Shown here: positions 22,501 to 31,102 of the stretch, piece after piece
How the letters are laid out: each line of letters begins with the position of its first letter
Position numbering within the stretch: position 1 is the stretch's first letter
Source: Saccoglossus kowalevskii
Taxonomy: Eukaryota > Hemichordata > Enteropneusta > Harrimaniidae
Direction of reading: 5' to 3'
Length of the DNA stretch: 36,454 bases
NCBI RefSeq assembly: GCF_000003605.2
Contig: NW_003128863.1
Location: 376,922 to 413,375 of the forward strand
Notes under the pieces: generated by a model
The model's database searches: none
What the model saw: the letters and a program-made list of their open reading frames with translations, nothing else
Told to the model about the DNA's origin: nothing
Program-made: the position numbers and the translations under genes

Positions 22501-22577
22501 GCAATCCTGACGGCGCTCCGATAGGCAGGCCATGCACATTTTGTTGCACAGGAGTTTTTTGCAACGGTCCAGTTTAA
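19436..22577 (+). CDS. Secreted LDLa + Ly6/uPAR (three-finger) protein, gene A
   Basis: Five coding exons: 19436-19511, 21557-21670, 21842-21939, 22170-22241 and 22455-22577. They total 483 bases, giving 160 residues plus TAA. Every intron is GT..AG, and the phases (1,1,0,0) join without a frame break. Residues 1-22 are a signal peptide. Residues 28-63 form one LDL-receptor class A module with six Cys and the C-terminal DGSDEEDC calcium box. Residues 66-158 form a Ly6/uPAR three-finger domain that opens LCYQC, has ICYTKYI and RGC in the middle and ends CC-x4-CN, with 12 Cys (10 canonical plus 2). There is no hydrophobic tail, so it is probably secreted and not GPI-anchored. LDLa modules bind ligands through calcium-organised loops. 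Three-finger domains bind receptors or enzymes; nothing indicates a toxin. An AATAAA lies 270 bases after the stop. A paralogue starts near 33067. The ligand and function are unknown. Confidence 0.85.
19962..20113 (+). pseudogene. PAN/apple-like open segment inside gene A intron 1
   Basis: After ATATACCAG the frame encodes a coding-like 50-residue stretch. It includes [30 protein letters not shown] and QCHSILF, then stops at 20111-20113. The order (hydrophobic strand, small loop, VKDCSEY, C-x-S-h-h-F) resembles the first half of a PAN/apple domain, but the second Cys of the usual CxxxC helix is Phe. The segment enters in phase 1, compatible with gene A exon 1, yet no phase-1 donor closes it cleanly. 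It is either a lost or alternative exon or a chance frame. Confidence 0.3.
20114..21556. other. Remainder of gene A intron 1
   Basis: Intron 1 spans 19512-21556. Besides the PAN-like segment it holds a coding-like frame at 20588-20791 with [16 protein letters not shown] but no convincing donor. The rest is AT-rich with no feature seen. Confidence 0.5.
21557..21670 (+). CDS. Gene A exon 2: LDLa module
   Basis: Acceptor TATTCACAG and donor TGTG|GTATAG. The exon is 114 bases, phase 1-1, the usual symmetric exon for a shuffled LDLa module. Cys spacing runs KC..FTC..GSC..FKC..NDC..EDC. The aromatic calcium-backbone position is Phe, and the first Asp ligand (CDG) is Asn (CNG). Confidence 0.9.
21842..21939 (+). 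CDS. Gene A exon 3: Ly6 finger 1
   Basis: Acceptor ATGTTATTTTTAG and donor CGAGAT|GTAAGT; phase 1 to 0. It encodes [14 protein letters not shown] and on to ERCGRD, with the hallmark N-terminal LCYQC of Ly6/uPAR domains. Confidence 0.85.
22170..22241 (+). CDS. Gene A exon 4: Ly6 finger 2
   Basis: Strong acceptor (CCCTTTTATTTTATTCCTAACCAG) and strong donor AACAG|GTAAGT; 72 bases, phase 0-0. It encodes [12 protein letters not shown] and ends [10 protein letters not shown], the Ly6/uPAR pattern in which a CYT strand is followed by RGC. Skipping it would keep the frame but remove the second finger. Confidence 0.8.
22455..22577 (+). CDS. Gene A exon 5: Ly6 finger 3 and stop
   Basis: Acceptor ATAAATAG. 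It starts [13 protein letters not shown] and ends [16 protein letters not shown]-stop, the C-terminal CC-x4-CN signature of three-finger domains. No GPI signal follows. Confidence 0.85.
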   Translation: MCQDAVTKNNDECDIGNPDGAPIGRPCTFCCTGVFCNGPV

Positions 22578-22846
22578 TCTTAGATGGGCATGCATAATTG
22601 TCAGAGATACATATATGTAATACGATTTAATAGTTATTATGAATGTACGCAGATATATTTTGTGTTCATTTTTATTTTCATTGGTGTAAGCATTACTACT
22701 AAAAATTAACGATTTTTCAGAATCTATCCTGAATAGTTAAAAAAGTTAAAACTGGGTTAAACGTTGTAAATAACACTGTATGCAATCGACCCGTTGTGAA
22801 CGGCACTAATCATTTAGTTTCTAAGCTCGAAAGATGAAACATTGTC

Positions 22847-22852
22847 AATAAA
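22847..22852 (+). terminator. Poly(A) signal of gene A
   Basis: AATAAA 270 bases after the gene A stop codon, the first consensus signal downstream. Confidence 0.6.
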
Positions 22853-23221
22853 CATACAATAATATCTCGGCTGTTTTTTTTCCACATACGTCTTTTTCAA
22901 TATGTGCCTTCCTTGTACGTCGTGTATCTTAAACTTGGCTTTGTCACTTTTTACATTCCAATTACATGCCAGAACTATGTCAATGCAGCGTCCTTGCCTT
23001 CCACACTCTTTATTCTGAATACAAACCAAACATATTAGCTTTTCTGTTCTATTATTGTAAATACATTCCCGTGCTATTTCAGCTTCTTATCATATTTGTT
23101 ATGCATGTAGCATCTTTGCTTGCCTCCATTTCTGTCAAATCCATTTTTTCCATTAAACTATACACATCTCAACTCAAACTCTTCCGTCTTATCACATACA
23201 TGTCTATACAACTTCGTCTGC

Positions 23222-23404
23222 CTAATCTTTCTTATCATATCTTACCTTCTCAATACATGTCTGTGTCATCTCAGCACTTCCTTCGTTGTCAATCCATGCC
23301 ATGAGAATCTCAACCTGTTTTTTTCTTATCACAGCTTCCATTCTTAAAACGTACCAATGCCATTTTTGCCCCTTCTGTTTTATTATTAGCCTCCCCACTC
23401 TCAT
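23222..23404 (-). mobile_element. Non-LTR reverse transcriptase tail, minus-strand relic
   Basis: The minus strand encodes KWHWYVLRME, then ILMAWID and KVRYDKKD. This is the order of the RWxGHVxRM...RW.D...W box at the C-terminus of many non-LTR retrotransposon ORF2 proteins. The frame is short and decayed; the family is not assignable. Similar decayed text may extend left to about 22870. Confidence 0.45.
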
Positions 23405-23639
23405 CGCTTAATTTATCCTCAAAATAGACAAGGCTTGAATGGAATATTCATTCATTGACTATGAATGCTGTGCGGTGAAAGCGAAGTCTAATAGGATACA
23501 TGCCCATATAAATAGAATGATGAGGCTGATTTCTTTATACTTATTCTAGTTTCGCTTCATATATCTTATCATATTCCTTAGTCTCAATGCATGTTCTTTT
23601 TATTCCAATTGAGAATAGTGACCAATGCTAGGGCGTTAT

Positions 23640-23900
23640 GGGCACATAGTGAGAATGCAACACGTTATAGGACAGGGGGGTTAGATGGTATGGACACGTA
23701 TTGAGAATGATTGATGCGAAGAGACTGATATGATATGGGTGCTAAATGAGTATGACTAGTGTGACAAGATTGGGAAAGATGCATTCCCCTCCTATTTAAA
23801 AATGTTGATGTGATGAGACATAGGCTAAGGGGGCAGGAGTGTAATTAGAATTACTGATGTCAAACGACAAGGGAGTATGACATTGTATTATAATCTTGTA
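23640..23900 (+). mobile_element. Non-LTR reverse transcriptase tail, plus-strand relic
   Basis: Positions 23680-23709 encode VRWYGHVLRM, a canonical C-terminal box of non-LTR reverse transcriptases. Frame breaks surround it. It lies head-to-head with the relic at 23222-23404. Confidence 0.5.
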
Positions 23901-24104
23901 ACAGCTGTCTGTGTCTGTGTCTGTGTCACAATGTCTGTCCATACAATCTTCATTTCAATTCAGGATAATGGACGTTATAAGGCAGTGAAGGATGAGATGA
24001 CATACGGTGACATTCCCGCTGTATGGCTGTTAAAATTAGTGTTCGGCCTCGGTATTTTGCAAGAGCAATTTGACAACTATGACATTGACATCATTTTCAA
24101 TTCG
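23901..24104. other. Intergenic stretch, TGTGTC repeats at its left edge
   Basis: A short TGTGTC-type run lies at about 23908-23930. The open frame at 23877-24194 has no start or domain support, and its right half overlaps the 3' end of the minus-strand gene. Confidence 0.4.
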
Positions 24105-24143
24105 TTTATTTACTATATATACAACGCTGTTATCCCATTTATT
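24105..24143 (-). terminator. Poly(A) signals of the minus-strand gene
   Basis: Two AATAAA motifs on the minus strand (24143-24138 and 24110-24105) lie about 105-140 bases after the stop codon at 24249-24247. Confidence 0.55.
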
Positions 24144-24246
24144 CAGCATGGAAAACGATGGCATAACATTAGCCATCACATTCGCTTTTCATAGACTGCC
24201 AGTTTAGTATGATATCAGATAATAGTTTCATTGATTGTCTGATTTG

Positions 24247-24450
24247 TTAGACGTACGTTATTTTGTACACATCGCTCGTGGTCAGGTTGCAGTTGCCCGA
24301 TAGTTCTCGGGACGGAGTTACGTCACAGAACGTTCTATGCATGGACGCGAAGCCTTGTACATGCATTAGTTCGGGCCCTGTGCGAGCTGCTGTGTAAAGC
24401 CGGTTGAAGAGCAGGTCGAAAAACATCACCAATTCAGCTTCGAGGTAATC
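24247..24450 (-). CDS. Minus gene, terminal coding exon
   Basis: Excellent acceptor (TTACTTTTTTTGCTCAG). The frame runs DYLEAELVMFFDLLFNRLY ... RTFCDVTPSREL ... TSDVYKITYV and stops at 24249-24247, with AATAAA soon after. GC content is higher than the surroundings, as expected for coding sequence. An alternative donor AAC|GTACGT lies just before the stop. Confidence 0.7.
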   Translation of the reverse strand, partial: DYLEAELVMFFDLLFNRLYTAARTGPELMHVQGFASMHRTFCDVTPSRELSGNCNLTTSDVYKITYV

Positions 24451-27400
24451 CTGAGCAAAAAAAGTAATATATGTTGCACGTGTCTTGTTAGGCTGTTCAG
24501 GAGAGTCTCAACAACTATTCCAAAATACAAAGTTTCCATGAGTATACGGTCATTCTTTTGATTTGTGTTAGTTGCCAGACAGGGGAAATGTTCGGATGGA
24601 TGCCCCAAAAATATTAAAACACTCTTGGGTTAAATATTATGCGAATTGTGTGTAAATATTCATATTAAATCTATGCAGGAATCCGCTTTCCACATTCTGT
24701 AGAACAATGTGCGGTCACACACATTCCTTAATGACAAGTGACACCACTGAAACCATTAACGGGAAATAATTATAAAGATCAGTGTATACACCATTATGTT
24801 CACCCCATACACTGTCGTTTGAAACCTTATGAAGGTAAACGGAGCGAAAAGACACTGATCGCGATATCACTGATTTACCTTAACGTACATTAACAAGATG
24901 GACGAGGATGTGGGGGAGGAGATATATACATTGGTCGTTTGTTTTGTTATATTTCATTACCAAACGCAATCATACGTGTTTTCTGTGCAAATCCTCCAGC
25001 GACAGATAGCAACCACTATTGTCTGATAGCTCTTTAATTATTGTAAAAGAAATTTCGAAAAGAAATGAAGGACATTATTTCTGTGAAGACTACTTTGTTT
25101 TCCACTAAACGCTAACTTGTGTTCCGTGTTGTTCGTAATTACTTTCACTGTAAGCCAGTAACAGTTCACGCAGAGAGTCCAAAGTCTTTTCTGCATGAAA
25201 TCAAAATTGTGACTAGCCTATTTTCTGAATTTCCGAAATGGAGCAATATTCATGTGTTATTGAGAAAGAGTAGCACAATATATAAACATGCTCTTGTATG
25301 TCACGAGTGCGGCACGCTACTGTATAAAATGTAGGGAAAAAGCAAAATCTAGGTAAATTATAAATGTGTCACTCAGAAAAATTAGAACAGTACAGTATGA
25401 CACCAAATAATGGCATCACTCTGACAATCTGATAAACAGTATGTCACCTCAGAAATAAATAAATCAATAAAACACCTCGATATTTTAACCCATAAATAAC
25501 CTACACATACATACTAATTTATTTTGACTGAAGCATATATTTACCCCTAACGATTGTTTGATTTTACTAAAACGTTTAAAGCATTTCAAAAATAGCTGTC
25601 ACGAAAACACATGCACATCAAAAAAGCTAAGTGTGTGTCAGCGACTTTGGTTATTTTCCACACTCTCCGTTAGGTGGCGCATATGAACTCTTGACATCCG
25701 GTCTGTAATTAATCACCATTTCAACTCAACAGACAATTGAATGATTAACAAATCAAATATGTGAATGCATGATTGATGACATTTTTGTCTGAGAATGCAG
25801 CAGATGTTGCACGTATAGTATGACCTGGGTTGCTATATCCATGATTGAACACTTCAGAATTTCAAATATCGAATCTCCTAATAGAACAGCAAATTGGATA
25901 AACAATTTTGACAGTTTTAGGCATGCTCTCGTTTCAGATTACGTGCTAATTTTATGACTATTTTTTTACTATGCGATGACAAAACAAAACAATAAGTTAA
26001 ACGAGTCACGCTCATTTCTGAAACAGCAAGAAATATATGTATGCTTATTTTCTGAAAGTGAATGACGTTTTATCGTTGAATACAGAAATGTAAATACTAC
26101 CTTTTGGCTCCTACCCGATTTTTCTTACAGCATACTACCTTTCGTAAGTGGTCTGTTATTGTTTAGCATATACAACCAGAAGCAGCGGCACGACATTTTG
26201 CATGGGGAGGGGGTTTGGTTACCTTACTTAACACTTTACAACTTAACTTAACAATTTTGAAATCTAGAATATCTGAAACAACACTTCCTGCATGTGCCGC
26301 CACCACTGACTACAGAGGTAGTCTTCCATTGATATTAGAAGTTACTGTTTACAGTTCCTTTGTTCTCAGCAATGCATATTTACTAAGAATATACTTTTTC
26401 CAGATTCTGGAACAGTGTCGATACATGGATGCATACATTACATGCAGATTGTAGACAATCCACCTCGCCAAATATTGTCTTAAAATACAGTAACTCGGGC
26501 GCTAACAGTAGTTAAAGCCCTGTTTTTGGGACTATAACAAACGTCTTTACACGCGAACCTAAATGAATTAACATAGTGGGAAAACTACCACCTATGAAAA
26601 CACATACACGTGCTTCGAACATTGGATCGAATTGAGAATACAAGTGAAATATCGATTCTACATCGTGTACAATTGGTAATAATTCGATGCGTGTCGTTCG
26701 CATTCAGATACACATTGTCGTGTGTAATTAAATGTTGACAGAGATCATAACAAACAAATCTATATTGGAATATGTCATCTGCATCAGAACAGATTAAAAT
26801 TAGTTGTTGTGTTGTGTCAGCCACAGAGCGAAAGGTTTGTGAGTTGGCCCAGCAACAATTTGTTGATAACACAACGTTTAGTAGTCAACCCCTATTTTAT
26901 TCTACGTTATTCAAGATGTGTACACTTTTTACTTTAAATGACGACGATGTCTTTGGATATCACTATTTTTGAAGGACACTGCAATGCATCTATTATTTGG
27001 TGATCGTTATTAATATGTATAGTAAGTGGTAGACGATAATCGGTTTCTTGAAGATTACTAGATGTTTGGGACAATGGATTTCATGTAATGTAACCGTATA
27101 TGTAGTAAAATGTTGGGCATGGGCAGTAGTATTGTTATCGCTACACATAATACACAGATCGTTGATCAGCAATAAGAGGCGAAATGTCATTATTATGCTA
27201 CACATTTCATCTGACATGTATTGCAGGGTGGTGTCCGTATATACCAATGGAGACTGAAATCCATCACAAAATGATTTGTTTTAAGAAAATAACAAAATTA
27301 TATAAAGAAAATCATATAAACAATCAGTCAATGTTTAGAAAGGAGGTATGAGTGCACATTGTGATTGACTGAAGCGAAATATTTTGAAATATAAAACGAA

Positions 27401-29145
27401 AGATTCAATGTTTATTGAAAACGAAAATTGTATTGTACTGGCAATACTGACAACATATACATGTACATACAGTGCATGTGTAGTGTAGTGTAGTGTAGTG
27501 TAGTGTAGTGTAGTGTAGTGAGGTGGACGTAGAAAAGATTCATAATAATAATAATAGCTGTTTGAAGCACATTGTCATTTTAAACGGAAATATCACCCAG
27601 CGTATGTAATTATATTGTATGTTATAACTGAGTAGTAAGATATTATTATGTAACTTTTGCAATAAAGTTCTAATTGTGGCTGAGTTTAGTATGATCGTCA
27701 TTTGACAGTCTTCACACTACTAATACATGCAGGGAAAATACACAAGGCACAAGGAAACAACCGAGTAAAACATATACTCAAGACCACGTATATATACCAC
27801 ACTATCACACAATTTGCATTCAGTAACAAAAAGAAGTGCTTTTGTACACCGATACAATGTACGTGTATGAAGGTGAAGATTAATTTTAAATAACAAGCTT
27901 GATGGATCATACCTTTCATCCATCAATCCCAATTTGTCATGTGCTTTGGTAGTAAGCAAAGGTTTTGATAGCAGAAATAGCAGAAAGTTGTTTGGAATTT
28001 CGCAATGTCCACATTTGATCAATACCACTTCTGGAAAATCACAGCTGGTGTACATTAAAGCCATGCGAGTCAGTTCTGCAATTAAAATGATATGATATAA
28101 AATAATAACTAAATATTTATATTGCACTCGGATAAATCGCCTTATTATAATGATGACTGATCGGCGTATTGATAAACTTCTTCCAGTAAACATTAAATGT
28201 TTATGCTGTCGATCATTCAGACTCTTGTCAGATTCAATGTTGATTACAACAGCTAGCCATTGATATTTCAAGTCTTCATAACAATCAAGTATCGTATCAT
28301 ATCGTAATCAATATAAAGTTATATATACGTTATCAAATATCAATTTATGTTAAATGGTCATTCCATTCGAATACCGGAAGGACATATATCATGACCAATT
28401 GTTCTTACAAAGTTAAAACATGTGTTCAAGGTCAAGTGCATATTTACCACACTATCCACAATTCTCATCCTGTTTGTCAATCGGCAGCTGTGTTGTATGT
28501 CTTGGTGACGCTGCTATTGTACTTTATTTGCTAGTTTGTGACCTAGCAAAGTTGACAGATGTGGATATGAAAGGCATTCTGTAAATATGCAACACGTGGT
28601 AGTAATGTCATTGTTTCTTTAAATATTAGCAAGAACAATAGGTTTTACTACGAATGTGATTAAAACTGTGCAATCTGGAGAATACCAGGCGATGTTTAAA
28701 AACTTTAATTGTGGTTCGGTAAAAAAATACCGTACATAAATATAAATAATACTAGTATCAGACCTGTATTATAACTGTTTTCACCTCCATTTTTCTAATC
28801 TATGTTCGGTGCGTGTAAAAACATATGTTTGCTATGGTTTCATTTCAATCAAGAAATAGAACAACATAAGCAATATATGGCATTGACCGACATAATATGT
28901 TACCCGCATTTGTTATTACCTGACAACTATTTCCGTAAACTACCTTAAAATGATTACTTAACGCTGATCGCATGAATCTGGATGATTATTTCATATTTCA
29001 AAAGCTTGTAACATGGAGATCATACCTTAATATTTCTACACGTAGCAATGTCCAAATTAATATTTAATTGTAAGTCGACTTTAGATCTTTATTATTGTTA
29101 TAATATGTTCAAAAATAGGTCCCGCTATTTATTTATTCCAATGAT

Positions 29146-29210
<65 letters not shown>

Positions 29211-31102
29211 CATCTTAGTGTTATTGTATAATATGTTCAAATGAAAGTGAGGTTAACTATGATTGTATTGTACTTTGACTTGTATCTTTTCGATTGATTT
29301 AGAGTAGAAAATGCGCGTTTTATTTGTTCAGCGGAAACCCGAATGAATTCCTTTTATATGTTCTCACCATAATACCATTATTTATATGTCCATTTATCAA
29401 TGATTATTCAATCACCTTTTGTATCGTCATTGAGTGTCTTGTTCCGATTATTGGTTTCATAAAGAAGCCGATTGTGTTACCTTGTCTTTGGTGTCTGCCG
29501 ACCTGACACATGGCGCACAACGAGTGTTTAAATTAAGTGTGGTGGGCGGCGGTAAATTTAAGAATTATGCTTCCACGTAGGTGTATTTCACTACTATTAT
29601 TTTTACTCAGTTGCGAGAATGGTTTCGCGACGTTTTTGAATAAAGCATTCTCTGTCTTTTGTCTCATTCAGAACCGTAATTTAGCGTATATGATTCAAAA
29701 GTCTAAGTATAGAGGGACATTTCGCACAAACTGGACAGTCATTGACTACATAATTACCATGTGACAGCAAAAATGACGAACCTTGTAAAAATAAGCACAC
29801 TGAGCAAGAGCACACTGCGGAATTTCCGGGTGAAATTTGCGCCATGTATTATTCGTATTTAGTCCATTCAAATGTGTTCCTGATAATCAAAAGACCCATT
29901 TTTTCGATTTCCACGCAGGTTTATTTTTGTTTGTTTTTTTTTGTTTCTAGATTATTTCATTATTTAACAGACTACTATTCTGAGGCAAAGCATTTTTTTG
30001 AATAATCCGGATGTATTTCGCACCGTCATTATCTTTTAACCGATAAGTGCGGGTTTGAATGTCATAGTCCGAGCGCACTTGATTTGACGGCCGTCCCAAT
30101 GAACCATACTAAATCAAAACTTTAACTCGAGAAAAACGTGAATAAAAGTTTTGAATATTATTACACTGCAGATTTGGTGCATTATTATAAAACAAACACT
30201 AAGAATGGTCAAATTTATTAATCACTGATATCATGGAACCATTTAGCGTGTCAGATAACGAATAATTTCAAACGTGAGTGTGAAAACTGAAGAAAACAGC
30301 TGGCATTTTGAGTCCTATACTGCTGGAGCGGTCTGGAGTCATGGCTTCCATTGTTATGCTAATTCACAACGAGGGATAATAATCCGACAAACATTACTGT
30401 CCCACTGTGCAGGCAGACTGTTTACAAACAAGCTAATCCGTCAAGTGTCGCCGATAAGAGATCTAATAAAACTATTTATCACGGTGAAAAAAATGACCGA
30501 TGTTCAAATAAAACATTTTGCTGCAACAAAACGACCATAGCTAGACGCCTGAGAAATCACAGGAAAACTATCCATTCTTCTTAGATAATGCTCATAAATT
30601 ATTGGTGTAAGTAATACAATATGTTTGGTAGTATCGCCCAGTTAAAACTTACCCATGGATGGCACAACGATTACCAAGTTCGTTAAGCAAAATAATATGA
30701 AGATTACAGTTTTCCTATTAAAGCGTTCACTGTCTTTTACTATGCTATATCAATATTAGCTTGATTCTCCGTCATTAGCAAGTATAATTTGTCAGGACTA
30801 AGTTCATTACTGTGATTCTAGACAAAATAAAAGTAGACAAAGTAAAGCTGTGTGAATGGATTGACTATACTGCTGATGATAGAAAACAAAACCGGCAGTG
30901 TAACGGCTGCGTAAACGGAAACGATGGCTTTTTTTATTTGGCTTATATCGACAAGCAACAGATTTTCTGTACTCGCTTCCTCGGATGAAGTATCTGTGTC
31001 GTCATCGATAAAGTAGTTGATGCGCATAGTTCACCTCATCGTCTTTTCTAACCACTCGCGAGGTTGGTCATAATATTTTGCTTTCATTTTTTTCTTCGCC
31101 AT
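24247..31102 (-). CDS. Multi-exon gene of unrecognised family, minus strand
   Basis: Candidate exons in transcription order: 31102-31035, 30714-30653, 29078-29026, 28510-28448, 28273-28178, 28075-27913, 26406-26353, 25877-25825, 25190-25117 and 24450-24247. The ATG at 31102 follows an in-frame TAA and has G at -3 and +4. Phases fit for exons 1-4 (2,1,0), 5-6 (1), 6-7 (2) and 9-10 (0). The joins 4-5, 7-8 and 8-9 do not fit with the best splice sites, so exons are missing or some edges are wrong. The N-terminus is basic (MAKKKMKAKYYD), then a hydrophobic segment TVIFILFCLTNLVIVV. This suggests a single-pass, N-in membrane protein if exon 2 is read in this frame. The rest is mostly helical and includes a Cys pair (KCGHCEI). 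I recognise no domain or catalytic motif. It lies between two + strand LDLa genes and is unrelated to them. That a gene exists is fairly sure; the full model is not. Confidence 0.5.
24466..24537 (-). repeat. Dispersed repeat, copy 2
   Basis: Reverse-complement partner of 9883-9960, lying in the intron just upstream of the last exon of the minus-strand gene. Confidence 0.6.
24538..25116. other. Probable intron of minus gene
   Basis: No supported exon. A + strand ATG in perfect Kozak context (24898) opens only about 43 codons and is ignored. Confidence 0.4.
25117..25190 (-). CDS. Minus gene, penultimate exon
   Basis: After acceptor TTTCATGCAG the frame encodes EKTLDSLRELLLAYSESNY and ends EQHGTQ at a weak donor CAA|GTTAGC, phase 0, matching the phase-0 start of the terminal exon. 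A second AG four bases on (AAAAG|ACT) would give a phase-0 start instead of phase 1. Confidence 0.5.
25191..25824. other. Probable intron of minus gene
   Basis: AT-rich. Contains TTAGGTGGCGCA near 25674, a weaker CTCF-like match. No exon found. Confidence 0.35.
25825..25877 (-). CDS. Minus gene, internal exon candidate
   Basis: Acceptor GCTGTTCTATTAG, donor ACCCAG|GTCATA. It encodes DSIFEILKCSIMDIATQ, a coding-like helix. Phases (1 to 0) do not join either neighbour cleanly, so it is provisional. Confidence 0.4.
26353..26406 (-). CDS. Minus gene, short exon candidate
   Basis: Acceptor CACTGTTCCAG, donor GAACT|GTAAAC, 54 bases. It encodes IWKKYILSKYALLRTKE, and phase 2 matches the end of the exon at 28075-27913. 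Confidence 0.35.
26407..27410. other. Intron region with ambiguous minus-strand frames
   Basis: Open frames on the minus strand at 26585-26872 and 26993-27247 (the latter after an acceptor-like TGGATTTCAG) could be exons, but phases do not match and composition is not clearly coding. Confidence 0.3.
27411..27416 (-). terminator. AATAAA within minus gene
   Basis: If the exon at 28075-27913 is read through its donor, its frame stops at 27720, and this signal could serve a shorter transcript. Otherwise it is intronic. Confidence 0.2.
27481..27520 (+). repeat. (TAGTG)8 microsatellite
   Basis: Eight perfect copies of a pentanucleotide, with partial copies to the left. Confidence 0.95.
27913..28075 (-). 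CDS. Minus gene, best-supported internal exon
   Basis: Acceptor CATTTTAATTGCAG and donor GATGAAAG|GTATGA; 163 bases, phase 1 to 2. It encodes LTRMALMYTSCDFPEVV, LIKCGHCEIPNNFLLFLLSK and PLLTTKAHDKLGLMDE. Composition is strongly protein-like. The family is not recognised. Confidence 0.7.
28178..28273 (-). CDS. Minus gene, internal exon
   Basis: After an AG at TTATGAAG the frame encodes LKYQWLAVVINIESDK, then SLNDRQHKHLMFTGR. Two phase-1 donors are possible (exon end 28178 or 28223); both join the next exon in frame. Splice sites are weak, but the peptide is convincing. Confidence 0.5.
28448..28510 (-). CDS. Minus gene, 63-base exon
   Basis: Acceptor GTACAATAGCAG and good donor AGTGTG|GTAAAT. 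Phase 0-0, encoding RHQDIQHSCRLTN and RMRIVDSV. Confidence 0.5.
28511..29025. other. Probable intron of minus gene
   Basis: No further exon supported. A possible 24-base microexon on the minus strand near 28915-28940 is too short to trust. Confidence 0.35.
29026..29078 (-). CDS. Minus gene, 53-base exon candidate
   Basis: Donor ATTAAG|GTATGA is good; the acceptor GATCTAAAG is weak. It encodes DLQLNINLDIATCRNIK. Phase 1 to 0 fits both the exon at 30714-30653 and the one at 28510-28448. Confidence 0.4.
29149..29208 (+). repeat. (AT)30 microsatellite
   Basis: An uninterrupted dinucleotide run of 60 bases. Confidence 0.95.
29209..30652. other. Mostly intron of minus gene; weak ORFs
   Basis: A + strand frame at 29567-29764 opens with MLPRRCISLLLFLLSCENGFA, signal-peptide-like. 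It is only 65 codons, contains an AATAAA and has no partner exon. Frames on both strands at 30268-30540 look somewhat coding (minus: MEAMTPDRSSSIGLK, good Kozak) but contradict each other. None is called. Confidence 0.35.
30653..30714 (-). CDS. Minus gene exon 2: putative membrane segment
   Basis: Acceptor GCTTTAATAG, strong donor CATGG|GTAAGT. Joined in phase 2 to exon 1 it reads KTVIFILFCLTNLVIVV, a membrane segment. An alternative frame reads ENCNLHIILLNELGNR. The first is preferred because the phase matches exon 1. Confidence 0.5.
31035..31102 (-). CDS. Minus gene exon 1: start codon
   Basis: The ATG is in good context (GCAATGG) and follows an in-frame TAA. It encodes MAKKKMKAKYYDQPREWLEK before the donor GATGAG|GTGAAC, phase 2. 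If unspliced, the frame hits TGA at 31033-31031, but the same frame then reopens at ATG 31027 for 69 codons. Confidence 0.55.

Noticed and set aside
24898-25029. Short + strand ORF with perfect Kozak (MDEDVGEEIYT...)
   Set aside because: About 43 codons, no partner exon or domain, and it lies in an intron of the minus-strand gene.
26585-26872. 95-codon Cys-rich minus-strand frame as an exon of the minus gene
   Set aside because: Phases do not match the neighbouring exons and the donor is weak; composition is not clearly coding.
30268-30540. Overlapping coding-like frames on both strands (88 codons on +; MEAMTPDRSS start on -)
   Set aside because: They contradict each other, neither has both splice sites, and the + frame lacks an ATG start.
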